Assembly (NCBI GenBank): GCA_016748015.1
Contig: JAAOMT010000594.1
Location: 1-64,000 of the forward strand
Source of the DNA: Geosiphon pyriformis
Taxonomy: Eukaryota; Glomeromycota; Glomeromycetes; Archaeosporales; Geosiphonaceae
DNA: 64,000 bases
Direction of reading: 5' to 3'
In this document: positions 1 to 13,270 of the stretch, in pieces
Layout: every line of letters starts with the position of its first letter
How positions within the stretch are numbered: position 1 is the first letter of the stretch
Notes under the pieces: model-generated
Databases searched by the model: none
What the model was told of the DNA's origin: nothing
The model's input: only the letters and a program-made list of their open reading frames with translations
Program-made: the position numbers and the translations under genes

Positions 1-544
1 ATGTGTATTTGATGATTTATATTCACATTTTTATTTTTTTTTATTTGGAAATATTTTTTTTTGTAAAATAAAATAACAAAAAAATTTAATTAGTGAAATT
101 AATTAGTTTATACTTTTGATTCCAAAAAAAACAAAGGTTCGCCATACTTGAAGGAATGTTTAAATGGGTTGTTCAATTAACTTAGATTTATTGTAAACAT
201 TAGCTCTTTGTGATGTATGGCAAAGTGCAAGATCCAAAGTTTGGCAATTACGTGTTCTTTAATACATACAGTGGGTATTTACATTAAATCATTGATCATC
301 CAACTTTTAACCTATTCAGTTAAACAAAGAAATCAACCAAACTCTTATTTATTAACTGGTTAACCAGAGTCAGGAGCACGTGGACAAATATTAATTGTTG
401 ACACTGTTGGATTTTACATACTTTAAATTTGCGAACTCGAAGCTCAAACTAAACATTTACCAAAGTCGTTTAAAAGACCGAGGTTTCAAACTGGCAGGAT
501 TGTTTTATAAGAGGTCGCTTCATGCAAAGCAAAAACCTTCTGAC
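1..544. other. Intergenic stretch upstream of the myotubularin gene
   Basis: I recognise no gene here. Composition after about position 120 is less AT-rich than the repeat deserts further on, so this may be promoter and 5' untranslated sequence of the gene starting at 545. Neither strand has a convincing open frame, and I found no tRNA-like fold. Confidence 0.4.
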
Positions 545-3500
545 ATGGATTACCTCAAAATTACCAAGGTTTAACCAATTCAGTACTGGTAGATTCGATG
601 ATGGGAAATGATTTCAACAGACTACTTGAATGAAATTTGAAATTTTAACCAAAACGAACAACCTATGACAGGTCGAGGATGTGCAGTTGGAAAAACGACA
701 GTCGACCAGAGTTGGTACTTTACACCTCACAACTCACCAATTAATTTTTCGTCACCCACAAGAAGAATTATGGGTAGGTAACTTGTTATTTACTTTTAAT
801 TAAACGTAATTAAGGAACACTTTATTATGAATTTTTGGCTTTTTTACTTTGCTAGTAACGGTGAATTCGTCATTACCACTTTTGATACATTATTTTTCTT
901 ATCATACACTTTTAAACTGAGATTTTTAAAACCTCGACCATTATTTTAGACCTCTTATTATAACTCCTTATTCTTGGATTGCTACTTTATTATTCAATCT
1001 TCGTCTTATAAAAATATTTTTTTATGGTCTAATTTTCATAGTAATCATATTTCAGAAATCATTGCCTTATTGATCCTATCATAATTCTGGAATTTCTCAC
1101 ATTGGGCTATGTAAAATTTTCATTAAAATTATGGAATTCTTGTCCGCATGTGTAGATATCGTATCCAATAATTCACACTGTTGAGCGTCGTCCTCAAGCG
1201 TCCAATGGCCTCTGGCCCTTGATCATTCGCTGCCGGGATTTCTTGTTTGTTACCCTATCCGTACCAAATGAAAGAGAAGCAATTGACGTATTCGAAAGCA
1301 TACAAAAATTGACATGCATCAGTACGTTTTATGAGTCAGTCGATTTTTTTATCATAACTTCCTAAAATATGTGCAGTTGGCCAGATTATGCGCTATTTCT
1401 CTATTTACTTTTTTTTGTCACCTATATTTTCGGAGAAGGCTCTATAGAACAACTTTACGCTTTCTTTTATAAACCTCAATCACTTGGTTCCAGTGATGGC
1501 TGGAGCATTTATGATCCCGAAAAAGAATTCGATCGGATGGGGGTTGGAAGCACGACTCGTGCTTGGAGATTCTCCACGGTTAATCGGAGCTATAGTGTAC
1601 GAAATAATTGATATCAATTTTTTTGATAATTGCTCTTAAATTATAATAACCTCTTGTTTTGAAACCTAGTTCTGCTCAACCTACCCAAGAACCTTGGTAG
1701 TTCCTCAAAAAATAAGCGATAATGTTTTAACACATGCCTGCAAATTTCGAAGTAAATGTCGAATACCTACTTTGAGCTATCTGCATTGGTCCAATATGGT
1801 ATACATACAAAAATTTAATGGTTATCATTTCCTTTGTCTAAATATAGTATTTCCTAAATTGATAAATTTAATATCAGGCTTCAATAACGCGCTCGAGTCA
1901 GCCTATGGTTGGCTTGAAACAAAATCGGTCCATTCAGGACGAAAAACTCATAGAAGCCATTTTTCAATCGAATGCTCTTCCTCCTACACCCACAGGACAG
2001 CTTGTATATGGATCTACTGCCACAAATTTGATTGTAGACGCTAGACCCACTGCTAATGCTATGGCTAACGTGGCTATAGGAGCAGGAACGGAGAATATGG
2101 ACCATTACAAAAATTGCTCAAAACAATATATGGGAATTGAAAATATTCATGTAATGAGGGAGAGTTTGGGGAGATTAGTAGAAGGTCAGTACAAAGGCCT
2201 GGCCGAGGCGGAATTACAAGTTGTAAATAATAAACCAATCAATTGATTTCATCCTTACAATATTTTGATTTAATTTGTCCTGTCTTAACAGTTATTCAAA
2301 CAGCGGATGCACAAGGGATACCCGTGAAAAAATATCATTTACATAAGTCCAGCTGGTTAAGATACATCAGTAGCCTTCTGGAATCATCACTCCTCATCAT
2401 TAAAAATATTCATGTCAACAATTCTCATGTTCTCGTGCATTGCTCAGATGGTTGGGATCGCACTGCTCAACTCACTTCCATATCAGAATTATGCTTGGAT
2501 CCTTATTATCGTACATTACGGGGATTTCAAATTTTAATCGAGAAGGATTGGATCTCGTTTGGTCACAAGTTCAGCGATAGATCAGGGCACCTTTCAAATG
2601 AAAGATACTTTATCACATCCAGTGCTAACGCAGCTAATAACGCTTTTAATTCTATGCAAAATAAGCTGTATAAGCAATCTCACGTGAGAGAAACTTCTCC
2701 AGTGTTTCATCAGTTTCTCGATTGTGTCTACCAAATTTTCGCACAACATCCTGAAAGATTCGAATTTAACGAAAATCTCCTGATCCAGCTCCATTATCAC
2801 CTTTACTCCTGTCAGTATGGGACATTCCTTTTTAATTCTGAAAAAGAAAGAAATGACTACAAAGTAGCGACTCTAACATATTCGATCTGGGATTACATTA
2901 ATTCCAACCGGAAGAATTTTTTAAATCCCTTATACGATGAAGGGAAAAAAGACAAAGAAGAAATGGGAGACCAGGGAGTACTCTTTCCTGAATCTGATTG
3001 GAAGAAGCTCAAGTATTGGGCCGGTCTTTTCGGAAAACGCGATGAAGAATTAAATGGTGAAGAACTTATTGACGACGGAAATTCCGTTGCTGCCAAGTCT
3101 CTTTGGAGATCCGATAGTCCTTTACCTCGTTCTACCTCACCTGTCAGCAATGATCCTTCAAGGAATTTTGAAAGTTCCATTAACTCAAGATTTTCCTTGA
3201 ATGAAAACAGTCCAAACATGACAACATCACGTTCTCTTAAAAGTCTTACTCTTGAGTTGGAAGATCCGTGGCGTGATGAAGTAACTTCTAACGAACAAGC
3301 TCTATGGGATGAAGATTCAAAGCCGTTGCTTCACACAGAAAGTAGTAATGAGCTTAATGCGCTTGTTCAAAATTTAGCAAGGATTACTTTTAACTTTGGG
3401 GCACAAGCCTATTCCAATGTGGCCAACATATTGGATGGCGCTAGTGGGAATACTTTGACTGGGACAAATGATACACATATTGAATCAAACGTCAGTAGAT

Positions 3501-3895
3501 CTCAGATACCTTATAACCATGAAGAGAACAGGTGGGATGCAATATTCAAAAAACTAATTCTCATGTATAAAATCCTTATGCTTATTATATTATTATTCCA
3601 TTTCTTTATATTCTGTTTTCTTAGAGTAAGTACTCGGGAAATGGTTTCATTTGCTTCCATGACAAAAAATAACAATACAAATACACCTCCATCCTCGATG
3701 TCTGTGAGTCCAACATCTTCAATAAGAACTTGGAATACTTTATCGACGACTACTGGATTCCCTGCTTTATCCTTTAAATCTCGAGAAAATAAAAGGCACT
3801 CCTTATCCGCAAGCGAAATCTTAAGCTCTGCAACAACGACCCCTCCGATATCACCACAGGGTGAACCTCATCCATTATTCCTTTATGATTCATAA
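545..3895 (+). CDS. YMR1: Myotubularin-family phosphoinositide 3-phosphatase (8 exons)
   Basis: Myotubularins remove the 3-phosphate from PI3P and PI(3,5)P2 on endosomal and vacuolar membranes. I assembled exons 545-568, 672-773, 1156-1321, 1436-1596, 1670-1798, 1878-2184, 2292-3531 and 3625-3895; all junctions are GT..AG, phases match, and the product is about 799 aa. A GRAM/PH-like segment (residues about 9-45, around GTLHLTTHQLIF) is followed by the phosphatase domain with the CX5R loop HCSDGWDRT; the catalytic Cys is about residue 347 and the Arg about 353. Family blocks such as YDPEKEFDRMG, NIHVMRESL and EKDWISFGH are present. The C-terminal third is Ser-rich and poorly conserved. The start at 545 gives MDYLKITK, which runs straight into the family motif VEDV. 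The second intron (382 bp) is unusually long. Intron 7 (3532-3624) is 93 bp without stops and could be retained. The frame looks intact. YMR1 is assigned as the usual fungal member; another myotubularin is possible. Confidence 0.9.
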
Positions 3896-4434
3896 TAACC
3901 ACTATGGTAGTATAATATTCATCACGAGTATTTTGAAATGTATACCCAACAAAAATTGGGCAATACTCATAACGATGGTTTCGAGAATAATTAATTAGAT
4001 GTACACTATACGAGATAGTAATGAATTGACCGCAGACATTTTTTAGTGGACGATTCTTTCAATTTTTTTAGATCCACTAATCTTGTTTTTGCTATTCCTT
4101 GTAGAATATTTATTTTATATATACAGTATAAAAAGTATAGAAATTCCATATCGGCATTTAAATATAGAAAAAATGTTTTTGGTATTTACCCGAAAGATGT
4201 TCTGCTTTTGATCATCCAGATCAATGATAAACAAAACTTACGTATTTCGGTCTTTATACTTTTGATGACATAAAGTAATATTAAATAAAATTATTGTTAG
4301 TTGAAATTTGAATCCAAAAAAAGTTTATTGTTTTAAATTAATTTAAATATGATAATTAAATGATACGATACTTTGAATTTTGTAATAATTAAATTTTGTA
4401 AAATCAAAATTATTAAAATTCCAAATAATATTAC

Positions 4435-4459
4435 TTATATATATATATATATATATACA
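4435..4459. repeat. (TA)n microsatellite
   Basis: An uninterrupted TA dinucleotide run of about 22 bp, followed by a few ACAT units. Confidence 0.9.
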
Positions 4460-5247
4460 TACATAACTTATAATTTTTTAAAAATTTATTAATTAATAGC
4501 TTAAAAATTTTAATACTTGAAATAAATTTCTTTTATAAATAATAAATTTAATTATTTTAAAGTTAATTACATACATTATATTATCAAATATCACAAAACT
4601 AAAAAATCAATAACCAATATCTGTATATGTATATTTCATTTTTTAACAAAATTGTTAATGATTAAATTTTTCCTAGCTATATTTAATATGTAAACAAAAA
4701 AATAATCTGAAGTTTTTCTTTTTTTATATTAAATATACAGTTTACTTAAATAATATTTATTATAATGCTTTTTTTTATTATTGTTAACAATTTCTTTTAA
4801 AAAACTTTAATAAAATATGTGCACAAATTAACAGACTTATAATTTACAAAACCAAACTTTATATGTTTATTAAGATATTATACTTATATTAAACAAAACT
4901 AATTAATATCTTTTATTACATCGCAATTAATAAACATAATTATACAAGATATTTTCCATAAAATTTTATTTACAAACTTAAAAAACAATTTAACTATATA
5001 TTAAACATTTTTTAATACTATAATATTTTATATTTTAATAAATTGACTTTTTATTTATATTAACAAAAACAAAATAAATTTTGCAAGAATTTTTGGTAAC
5101 AAATTAACAATTTTATTATTAATTATTTTAAAGTGTTTTAAATTTTTTTTTAATATTATTAATAATATATTTCTTATTAATTTAATATTTATTATAATAG
5201 TTTAAAATATTTAACAAATTTAAAGCTATTTAATTATCTAAAATAAT

Positions 5248-5269
5248 TTATTATTATTATTATTATTAA
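5248..5269. repeat. (TTA)n simple repeat
   Basis: About seven TTA units in tandem inside AT-rich DNA. Confidence 0.85.
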
Positions 5270-5689
5270 TTAAAATTTTATTTAAAACCAAAACAATTTT
5301 TTAAAGCTTTATTATATTAAATAATACAAATTATTAATTTCAATATTTAAACCAAAATTTAAATTAAAAAAATAAGTTACAATATTATTTAAAATTTTAA
5401 AAAAACCAAAATTTTTAATAATTTATTAATATATATATAAAAATTTAATATATTAATACCAAATAGATTTTTTTTAACTTTTACAAAATTTAAAACAATT
5501 ATTAGAAAAAATTATATTTAAAAATTAAATTTTATTAATATTATTTTTTAAAAATTCAATATTTTATTAAATTAAGCAAATATAAAATTATATAAATTAA
5601 GTTTAATAATATATATAATAACAGAATCAATTAGATTATGACAAATTATAAATTAACAAATAAATATATATTTTTATTTTTATTAAGTT

Positions 5690-5800
5690 TTATGAATATA
5701 GTTCAATTACTATTTAATATATAGAATTAACCTAAGTAATTTTAATTAAATACAATTCATACATTTGCTATATATAACTAACTACTTAGACTAATTTAGA
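5690..5800 (+). repeat. Short degenerate interspersed repeat, copy 1
   Basis: The segment around ATACAATTCAT, followed by a TATATAACTA block and an ACTTAGACTAATT block, recurs in the same order and orientation near 25675-25790 and 29015-29115. The class is unknown; all copies are strongly decayed, so limits are approximate. Confidence 0.4.
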
Positions 5801-6399
5801 AAATACTAAATATTTATATATACAACCAAACTATTATTAATGCCAAAATAAAATATATAAGACATATGCTTATCAAAACTTACTGTTATTAACTTAATAA
5901 TATTAAATATGTAAATTATTTTATCTAATAAACTTAAATGTGAAATATTAACCATTTTTGGTATTATACCATTATTACTTATCAATTCAACTCTCTTTGT
6001 TTTTAATTTAAGCTTGATTTTAATTGATTATATTTTGTAGTAGCAGTGTTTAACCAATTAACAAAAAAATATTATTAATGTAAAAATTGTTTTTTTTCTA
6101 TTATTATATATTGCCAAAACATTTTTAAGCCAATTTTTAAGAACAAAATTTTTGTAAAGTATTGTATACAATCTAATGTCTAAGAGACAAAAAAAATTGC
6201 AATACAAAAAAAGACATAGACATTATTTTATTAGTTAAAAATTTTTAAAACTTAATATAATCTATAATTAATTCTTTTTGTTGGTCTGTATTATTTGAAC
6301 AGATAAATAAATAATCGAAAAATTCCACTTTTTCACAAAATAAACACAAAATACTTAAGTACAACTTGTTATATAGTTTTTTTTAAACAACAATTAAAA

Positions 6400-8330
6400 G
6401 TTTTCTATAAATAATCTTTATTATATAAATTCAAAGACCAAGTATGATTCTATTAGTAAAACCAACCAATATATAAGAATTGAAATGCCAAACCAAAACT
6501 GTGCAAATCTAATTAATTTTACAAATAAGAGATTAAGCAACAATTTTTGTATCAAATTTTACTTTTTAATATACATAAACAATTTTTTTGTAAATATCTT
6601 AAACAAAATAATAAATATTACCAAATATTACTAATTTATTAACTAATAAATATCTTTTCGAAATTCCAACAAAAAAAATAAAGAAGAATCAATAATTATT
6701 TCAGCCAACTTATTAGCTTAATTATTACTAAAAACACTCAAATAACTTTTAATCTTTAATTAAACTACCAAAATATTTTTGTTTTTATTAAATTAACAAC
6801 ATAATGTCTCTTTATTCAACACTAATTGCAAAAATTTAGGTTAAACAAACTGAGTTCCAAATTACATATATCAATAGTTATTTAATTGTTTAGATACAAG
6901 ATTATAATATTAAAAAAAGGCACATATTTTAAAGCTAAAACAATAATTTGCAGCTTAATTATTATAGAAGACATTATTTCAAAAATTCCAAAATCAATAC
7001 CTATGTTTATATTAAAAAAGTATACAGCTATTCTTCCAGTTATTCTTAACAAACCAAAATTATTTAATAAGCTATCAATATATATATTAAAAATATTAAT
7101 TCAAATTTTATGCAAAAAATTTCTTACCAATTCAAAACCATCCAAATTCAAGATATTATAAAACAAAAAACCAGAAACAGCTGTATTATATCTAATAGCA
7201 AATACTATTTTACCTAAAAAACTAGATACTATAATAAACCAAAATAAAATGGAACTTTTTGGATTTAGTTTTTTCCAATAATAAAAGATTTTTTAAATTA
7301 TTAACACTCCATGTTTATTCAAAAATTAGTTGTCAAAAGCAATATTAAAATACTTTAAAGAATATATTACTCTAAAATAAATTATTTTTTTTAAAATATC
7401 AAATATTAAGAATTTGTTTGGATTGTAGAAAAAATTTGGCAAATTGTTTATTAATAAAAACTTATTACCAGAAATATTTTTATTACTTTAATAAGAAAAT
7501 TGTTCATAAAACTAACTTTTAACTTAACAGAATGCTGCAAAAAATTAGCTGAAGCTTAGTCTAAAGTTTGTAAATTCAAAAAATAATAATAATAAAAATG
7601 GCTAAAAATATCTTCAGAATTTGCAAACATAATAATCAAAGCCACTTTTATTTTAGCTTGCAATTGCTTAAATAATTTCAAATTGTATAATAATGAATAG
7701 TGTAATATTTTATTTGAAAAGTTCTTAGACAATTTTGTTTTTAGCTTTAATTTTTTTTTAATTATAACATCTTACTTATAGCAAATATTAAATAAAACAA
7801 AACTAAACTGTATACAATAACTAATTATAGAATACAAAATTATTAAAACCAAATAACAAAACTGCTTATTTAAAATTATTTTTCTCAAAACTACATTTGC
7901 AAAAAACTTAATATTAAAATAAGTTTTAGCCAAACTGGCTTAAATAAACTTTTAATAAAAAGCAAAATTCTCAAGTATTAATATAATTTGCTTTTTTTTG
8001 TAATTAATATAAAATATCTATTAATTCTTAATAAAACATTTTTTATCTTTTGATTAATAAAAATAATCACTGTTTTATTATTATTTATTAAAATATTATT
8101 GATACCAAAAAATTCACTAAAAATATTTAAAATGTATTGAATAGAAATTTGACTGTTTTTTATCTAAATAGTGTTATTAATAAAAGTTCTAGCTATAAAA
8201 AATAATGTTTTTTCCTTTTTGTTTTCTATTTTGCCAAACTTAATTACAAATTTTATATTTATTTAGTACTTACACAAATATTTATGTCTTTTAATTATAT
8301 ATATATAAAAATTGTAAAGAATCTTTTAAA
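6400..8330 (+). repeat. Unclassified interspersed repeat, copy 1
   Basis: This stretch aligns by eye, in the same order and orientation, with 59877-63235. Matching landmarks include the TATAAATAATCTTTATTATATAAAT block at its start, a frame reading YFKAK..IIC around 6913-6950, and the block ending in ACACAAATATTTATGTCTTTTAAT at 8273-8297. The only open piece is 6886-7161 (91 codons, Lys/Ile/Leu-rich). I do not recognise the protein. It could be the remains of a DNA transposon or of a retroelement interior. Confidence 0.5.
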
Positions 8331-8959
8331 AAAAAAATGAAAAAACTTTGCCTTAATCTAATATATTATATACACAATAGTCATATAAAAGCCCAAAATC
8401 TGTTTTAATATATGCTGTTAAAAAAACTAATAAATTATTCACATATTTTAATGTGCCTTAAGCTAGTTTTTAAATAGTGCCAATTTATTAAGTTGTATGT
8501 TTTATATATGTTCTATAAGACTAATCACAATTTTTTATTTTTTTTCAAAGCATTTTTAACAACTAAGCCAATTATAAACACAAAAAATTGAATTAATATA
8601 TCTTTTAATATTGAAAAATTGTTTTTATAAAAAACATTAAATTTGTTTTACATAAAAAAAATCCAGTCCAATAAAATTTTACAAAATTTTTTTGGCTGTC
8701 TTTATTAATTCTATTGATTTGATATTAGTTAATATATTATTTAATTTATAAGACTTTGAAATTATAAAAACTTAAGCTTTTTTCCATAAAATAAAAACTG
8801 CATTAATGTTTAAATAAAAATTTAGCATAATTAAAAAACAATCTATGATTTTTGTACTATAATATTTTTATAATTTATTAAAGATATTTAACAAATTAAT
8901 AGTTATTACTTATAGAAAAAAGTACAAAAAAAGATAAAAAAAAACAGATTATAAGATAG

Positions 8960-9811
8960 ACTAATAAGAGAATAGTACTTAATGAGTATGCATATTTTTA
9001 GGAAATTATAGCACATTTTTAGAAATATATATAATCTCAAAAAATAAGCATATTTTTAAGAAATCACAGTATATTTTCAGAAATAAGCACATTTTTAAAA
9101 AGTAATATAAAAAAAATAGAAATATGTAATATTTTGTATAACATAAATTATGTATATATAGCAAAAGTATTAAAACCAAAAAAAAATAGAACAGTTAAAA
9201 AAAAGTAACTAGCAATAAGTATTTATTAATTATCTTTTTATTTAAAAGATAATTTTTTATAACTTGAAGTAAAATTATATTTATATCAATAAAATATCTT
9301 TTATTATCTAATTTATGTTGTCATTGCTTGATTAAAAAATATTAATTACTTTTATACTATTAACAATCTATGTTAATAGAATTCAATATTTAATCATACT
9401 AAATCAATAGCTCTTGATTAAAGCTATTAATAAAATATTAATTTATTATTATTATTTTTTTTTCTTTAATTTTTTTTGTTTGTTTTCTTTGTTGTTTACT
9501 AATTAATTAAGATTAAGCACTAAGTAATTAATGTCAAGAATAGTCTGGTAAAAGACCTATAAAACAAAAATAAAAATAGCTTACCAGAAGAGCATAATTG
9601 TCAAAATAAATTAGCCACTACACTAAAGACAGAAATTGAAGAAAATTATTAATTAAATTTTTGTTTATTATACAAAAAACTCAACTAAAACTTTCAGACT
9701 TCAAAACTTTAAAACTTTAAAACTTTTATAAAATACTATTATACTTAGCTATTAAATACCAAGTTATGAATCTGTTATTTGTTTTAACACCCCAAATAAT
9801 TACCTGTAATA
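8960..9811 (+). repeat. Decayed LTR of the Ty3 element A/B family
   Basis: From about 9140 this follows the LTRs of elements A and B block by block: the TATGTATATATAGCA promoter-like block, the AATAGCTCTTGAT block, the TTACTAATTAATTAAG block, the TCTGGTAAAAGACC block, TTATACAAAAAACTC, and the end ACCTGTAATA. Most differences from the better-preserved LTRs are G to A or C to T. The upstream part (about 8985-9100) contains degenerate tandem units around CATATTTTTAAGAAATCA, in the position of the LTR minisatellite. The 5' limit is approximate. Confidence 0.75.
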
Positions 9812-11340
9812 TTTAGTGCTTCTTGTAAAATATAATTTAACAAAAAACTAACATTAATATTAATTATTCAGAAAAATAGCAGACCAAAAAATCATAAGAG
9901 AAAATTATTTAAAATTTGCAAAATTCTTATTCTAATATTACCAAACTTATCTTAAACTAACAAATAATTATTGGTCAACAGAATCAGCTTTCAACTTTTA
10001 TGTAAATAAAAAAATTATATACTACTTAAAAGGCCAAAAAAATCCAGAAACCATTATTAAAAATTTTATAGTAAGCTATTACAATATACCAGTCTTTTAT
10101 AAAATTATAGTTTTATCTTAATAATCACAGAAATAAATTTTAAAATTGAAATTTATACCAAACAGAGATTTTTTATTACTTTTATTAACAAAGAAAAAAA
10201 AAAGCTACAAACTTCAACAAAAACTCCAAAAAATACAACTGCTTATCTAGAAAAAACCAAGAGTTATTTTATCTATTAATCTATTATATTATTATATATC
10301 TAAAAGCACTATTTAAATAACATTAACAATTATATCTATGTTGAAAACATCATTATCATAAGTACTATTATAAAATAACCAGGAAAAAACCAAATTATTA
10401 AGAATCTACAATAATTTTTTTTAAAAATTTAAATTCCAATTAACAACTCTATTAAAACTTTAATCATTGCCACCCCAACCAAATTTCGAATCTATTAGTA
10501 ATTGGGCAGAAACCAAATCAAAAGAAGAAAAAAAAAACAACAATCAGAAAATTAATAATCAAAATCTGATTTCAAATAATCTAAAAATCCAAACTCTGAT
10601 TGTTCAAACTCAGCAAAACTCAAACAATTTAAACTTTATTTTTATTTTTTAACAAAACTTATCTTTAGTTATCTTAATTAATCAATTATCAGTAATACTA
10701 ATTGTTATTTATCAATAATTACAACAACAATTATTATTTGTATCAATAACATATGTATTTATTGCCAAATTAGAAAAATTTACTGGCAAAGAAAACAATG
10801 TTTAAGTATGACTAAATAATATAACCAAAGCTATTACAGCCAATAAATAGAATAATATTAGAGCTTTTCAAGCAATTCCCTACTTTTTATAAAATACAGC
10901 TAATTCATAGTACCAAAATCTAATAAACAAATCCCAAGATTTTGACATGTTTAAAACTGTGTTTTGATAATATTTTGACAATTATAACAACATTAATTAT
11001 CTGTTAACTAGTTTTATTACAATTAAACAAAATGATAATAAAACAGTTACTATTTATTTAGAATACTTTTATAGAAATCTGCACCAAATCCAAACAATCA
11101 ATGTTGATTACTTTACAGTACTACAGATTTTGAATCAGTTTATTTGTGGATTATGTAGTAGCCTTTTACAACAAGTATAACTATTGTACTCAAATACTTT
11201 TCAAAATACAGTTATATATGCCAGAGATTTTGAATCAGCTAAACTTAAAACCAATTATGTTCAAGTCATAAATCTAGTAATAAACAGATTATCTGAATTA
11301 AATACCAAATTAAAGCAATTTGGCAAAACAATTAATTAGA
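9812..11340 (+). pseudogene. Decayed gag of a Ty3-type element
   Basis: After the LTR end comes a mutated primer-binding site (TTTAGTGCTTCTTG; TTTGGTGCTTCCTG in element A) and then a gag reading frame that can be followed through many stops. Recognisable pieces correspond to gag of elements A and B: IAKLEKFTGKENN near 10765, the FLxNTAxxxYQNL block near 10890, and QILNQFICGLCSSLLQQ near 11128. Almost every Trp and many Gln codons are stops. The similarity ends near 11340, before the protease, so the element is truncated or interrupted there. Confidence 0.75.
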
Positions 11341-11974
11341 AAATTAAGAAATACTTAAAAAAACAATTAATTATATTTTTATTTTTTTAAATTTGGTCAA
11401 TATAGTAATTAGTTATATAGTTTTAAAAATTAGAAAATACTTTAATATTAATTATTAAGTTATTTTTATTTTAATAAATTAAATAATTTGTTGAATATAT
11501 AATTAAATTTTATTAAAAGACAAGTTAACAAAAATTAATAAAAGTTTAATATTATAAATACTAATATTTTAAATAAATTTGTTTTAAAAATATTATGCTA
11601 ATTAATATTGTTATATATTTTAATAAGTTTTTTACTTTTAAGAAATTTTTTAATTTAAATATAATATAGAATATTATTTAGAAGATTGTTTGTTTTTTAG
11701 ATAATAAAATGTTTATTAAAACATAATTTAAAAAATTTGATAATATTTTTATTAAGAATTTTTCTAAATTTTATAAGTTAATAAATTATTGAATATTATT
11801 TGATAATAATAAAGCTTTAAGTGTTCAAATAGTATTAAATTTAAGTATTAGTTATAATAATAATAGATATGTTTTATTTAATATAAAAAAGTTTTATTAT
11901 ATATCTAACTTTGTTAAATTACAAAAAATCAAAGAATTAAAAATTAAATCTGTTATTATTAAGTAGATAAAAAA
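11341..11974. other. T-rich repeat desert, no gene
   Basis: Almost pure A+T with G more frequent than C on the + strand, the reverse of the preceding gag remnant. It may be continuous with 13271-16025, the LINE copy at 11975-13270 having landed in between. No coding signal can be read. Confidence 0.4.
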
Positions 11975-13270
11975 CTTAGCCCAAAACAGTTTTACTCTAC
12001 CAAAGATAGACTTCATATGAAAGACAAATTTCAGATTATTATCAGAGTTAAAACCAACCACAGCACAGTGAATTCTATTACCAGTTTTTATAGATTTGTT
12101 TATAACACAAGTTTTCCTACCAGTTCTTTCTAAAAGAGTTCTAAGATTATATGCTGTTATTTCTACTGGCAAAGTAAACAAAAACATTTTGAACTGATCT
12201 CTTAATGCCCAAATCTCACGATTTTTTACAGCTTTGGCTATGCACACAGAATTTTTCTCAATTAGAAATAACCACTTTGAGGCCAACAGATTAGCTTGAT
12301 CTAATTTAGCAAACTCTATCACAGCTTTTTACCATATTCCAATTAATTGAAGTTTGATTGACTTAATTTCTCCAAATTCAGATACTGCAATGATAATCAT
12401 ATTTTTAAGTATATTCATGAGAATTTTCTTAATTACCACAGCCCAATCTGACCTTATTCTTTGTCTCTTAAGATTGCTGTTTATGTTAATTCCTTTTTTT
12501 CTGGCCAATAATGTAGCTATTTCTATGCTCTTTTCTGAAGTAAAGATAGATCTGATAATCCTCTTAAATTTTGAGAGGGTAGTGGCCCTCCCAAAACCAT
12601 TGACTGATGAAAAAAATTTTCTAACCAACTGAATTTTTGCCATTGCCAATTTCTCTTCCACAGCTGAGAGATTAATATTTAAAGCAAACAATTTTTTAAT
12701 TGACACTTCCACTGAAGTTTTAATAATTTTTGGGTCAATCTACTTTTTGTTAAAAGAGATGGGCAAGCGAAAAGAAAACAACTTTATCATTATTCATATT
12801 AAAATTGAAAGAACTAAATAGAGAGCCAAAAACAGCACCAGTATTAACTTATTTCATCTTGGATGTAGTAACAGCTAAGCTTAAAAGAAACTCATTATTT
12901 CTACTAAACATGCTAACATTTTTATTATCACTAGATAAACTTTTCACATTAGAATATATATTATCACTAGACTCAGATTTACTTAAGAAGATGTACCTTT
13001 CATTACCAGAGTGTTTAACATTTCCAAGGAAAATTTTTTTTTTCTGAGAAAAAAAACCACCAGCAAAACCATGAAAAGCACCCTTGGGTGCCTTCTTCTT
13101 AGACATAATGCTACTTATAAAAGCCTTCAAATTTATGAAAAATGGGTTATTATTAAGTAAAAAAATATTAATATAAACTAACAAAAAAAAATAAAAAACT
13201 TTTTTTTTAGAAAATGTGCTCTTTGAAAATTTTTGGAAATAAAAGAGAAAAAAATTTTTTTTTTAATATT
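11975..13270 (-). pseudogene. LINE ORF1 copy, minus strand, truncated and decayed
   Basis: Read on the minus strand from an ATG at 13106, this is an ORF1 protein related to the one at 18458-20320. Shared blocks include FALxINLSAVEEK, NGFGRATT, FGEIKSIK and GKTCVIN. The order is an N-terminal MSKKKAPKG segment, the ALxINLSAVEEK region, then two RRM-like halves. Similarity stops near 11975 at the VKLFWAK block, just before the expected CCHC zinc knuckle, so the copy is 3'-truncated. One frameshift (about 12730-12770) and several in-frame stops are present. A decayed 5' leader reaches about 13270. Confidence 0.85.

Larger units (their letters stand above)
3896..6399. other. AT-rich intergenic DNA with simple repeats
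   Basis: The first few hundred bases are probably the 3' untranslated region of the myotubularin gene. From about 4270 composition drops to almost pure A+T with scattered C. It holds a TA microsatellite, a TTA run and one copy of a short degenerate repeat (listed separately). No gene is supported. Confidence 0.6.

Noticed and set aside
4046-4273. 75-codon ORF after the myotubularin gene
   Set aside because: Lies in the likely 3' untranslated region with no conserved features.
6886-7161. 91-codon ORF as a host gene
   Set aside because: It lies inside a repeat with a second, broken copy near 60370-60640; treated as part of that repeat.
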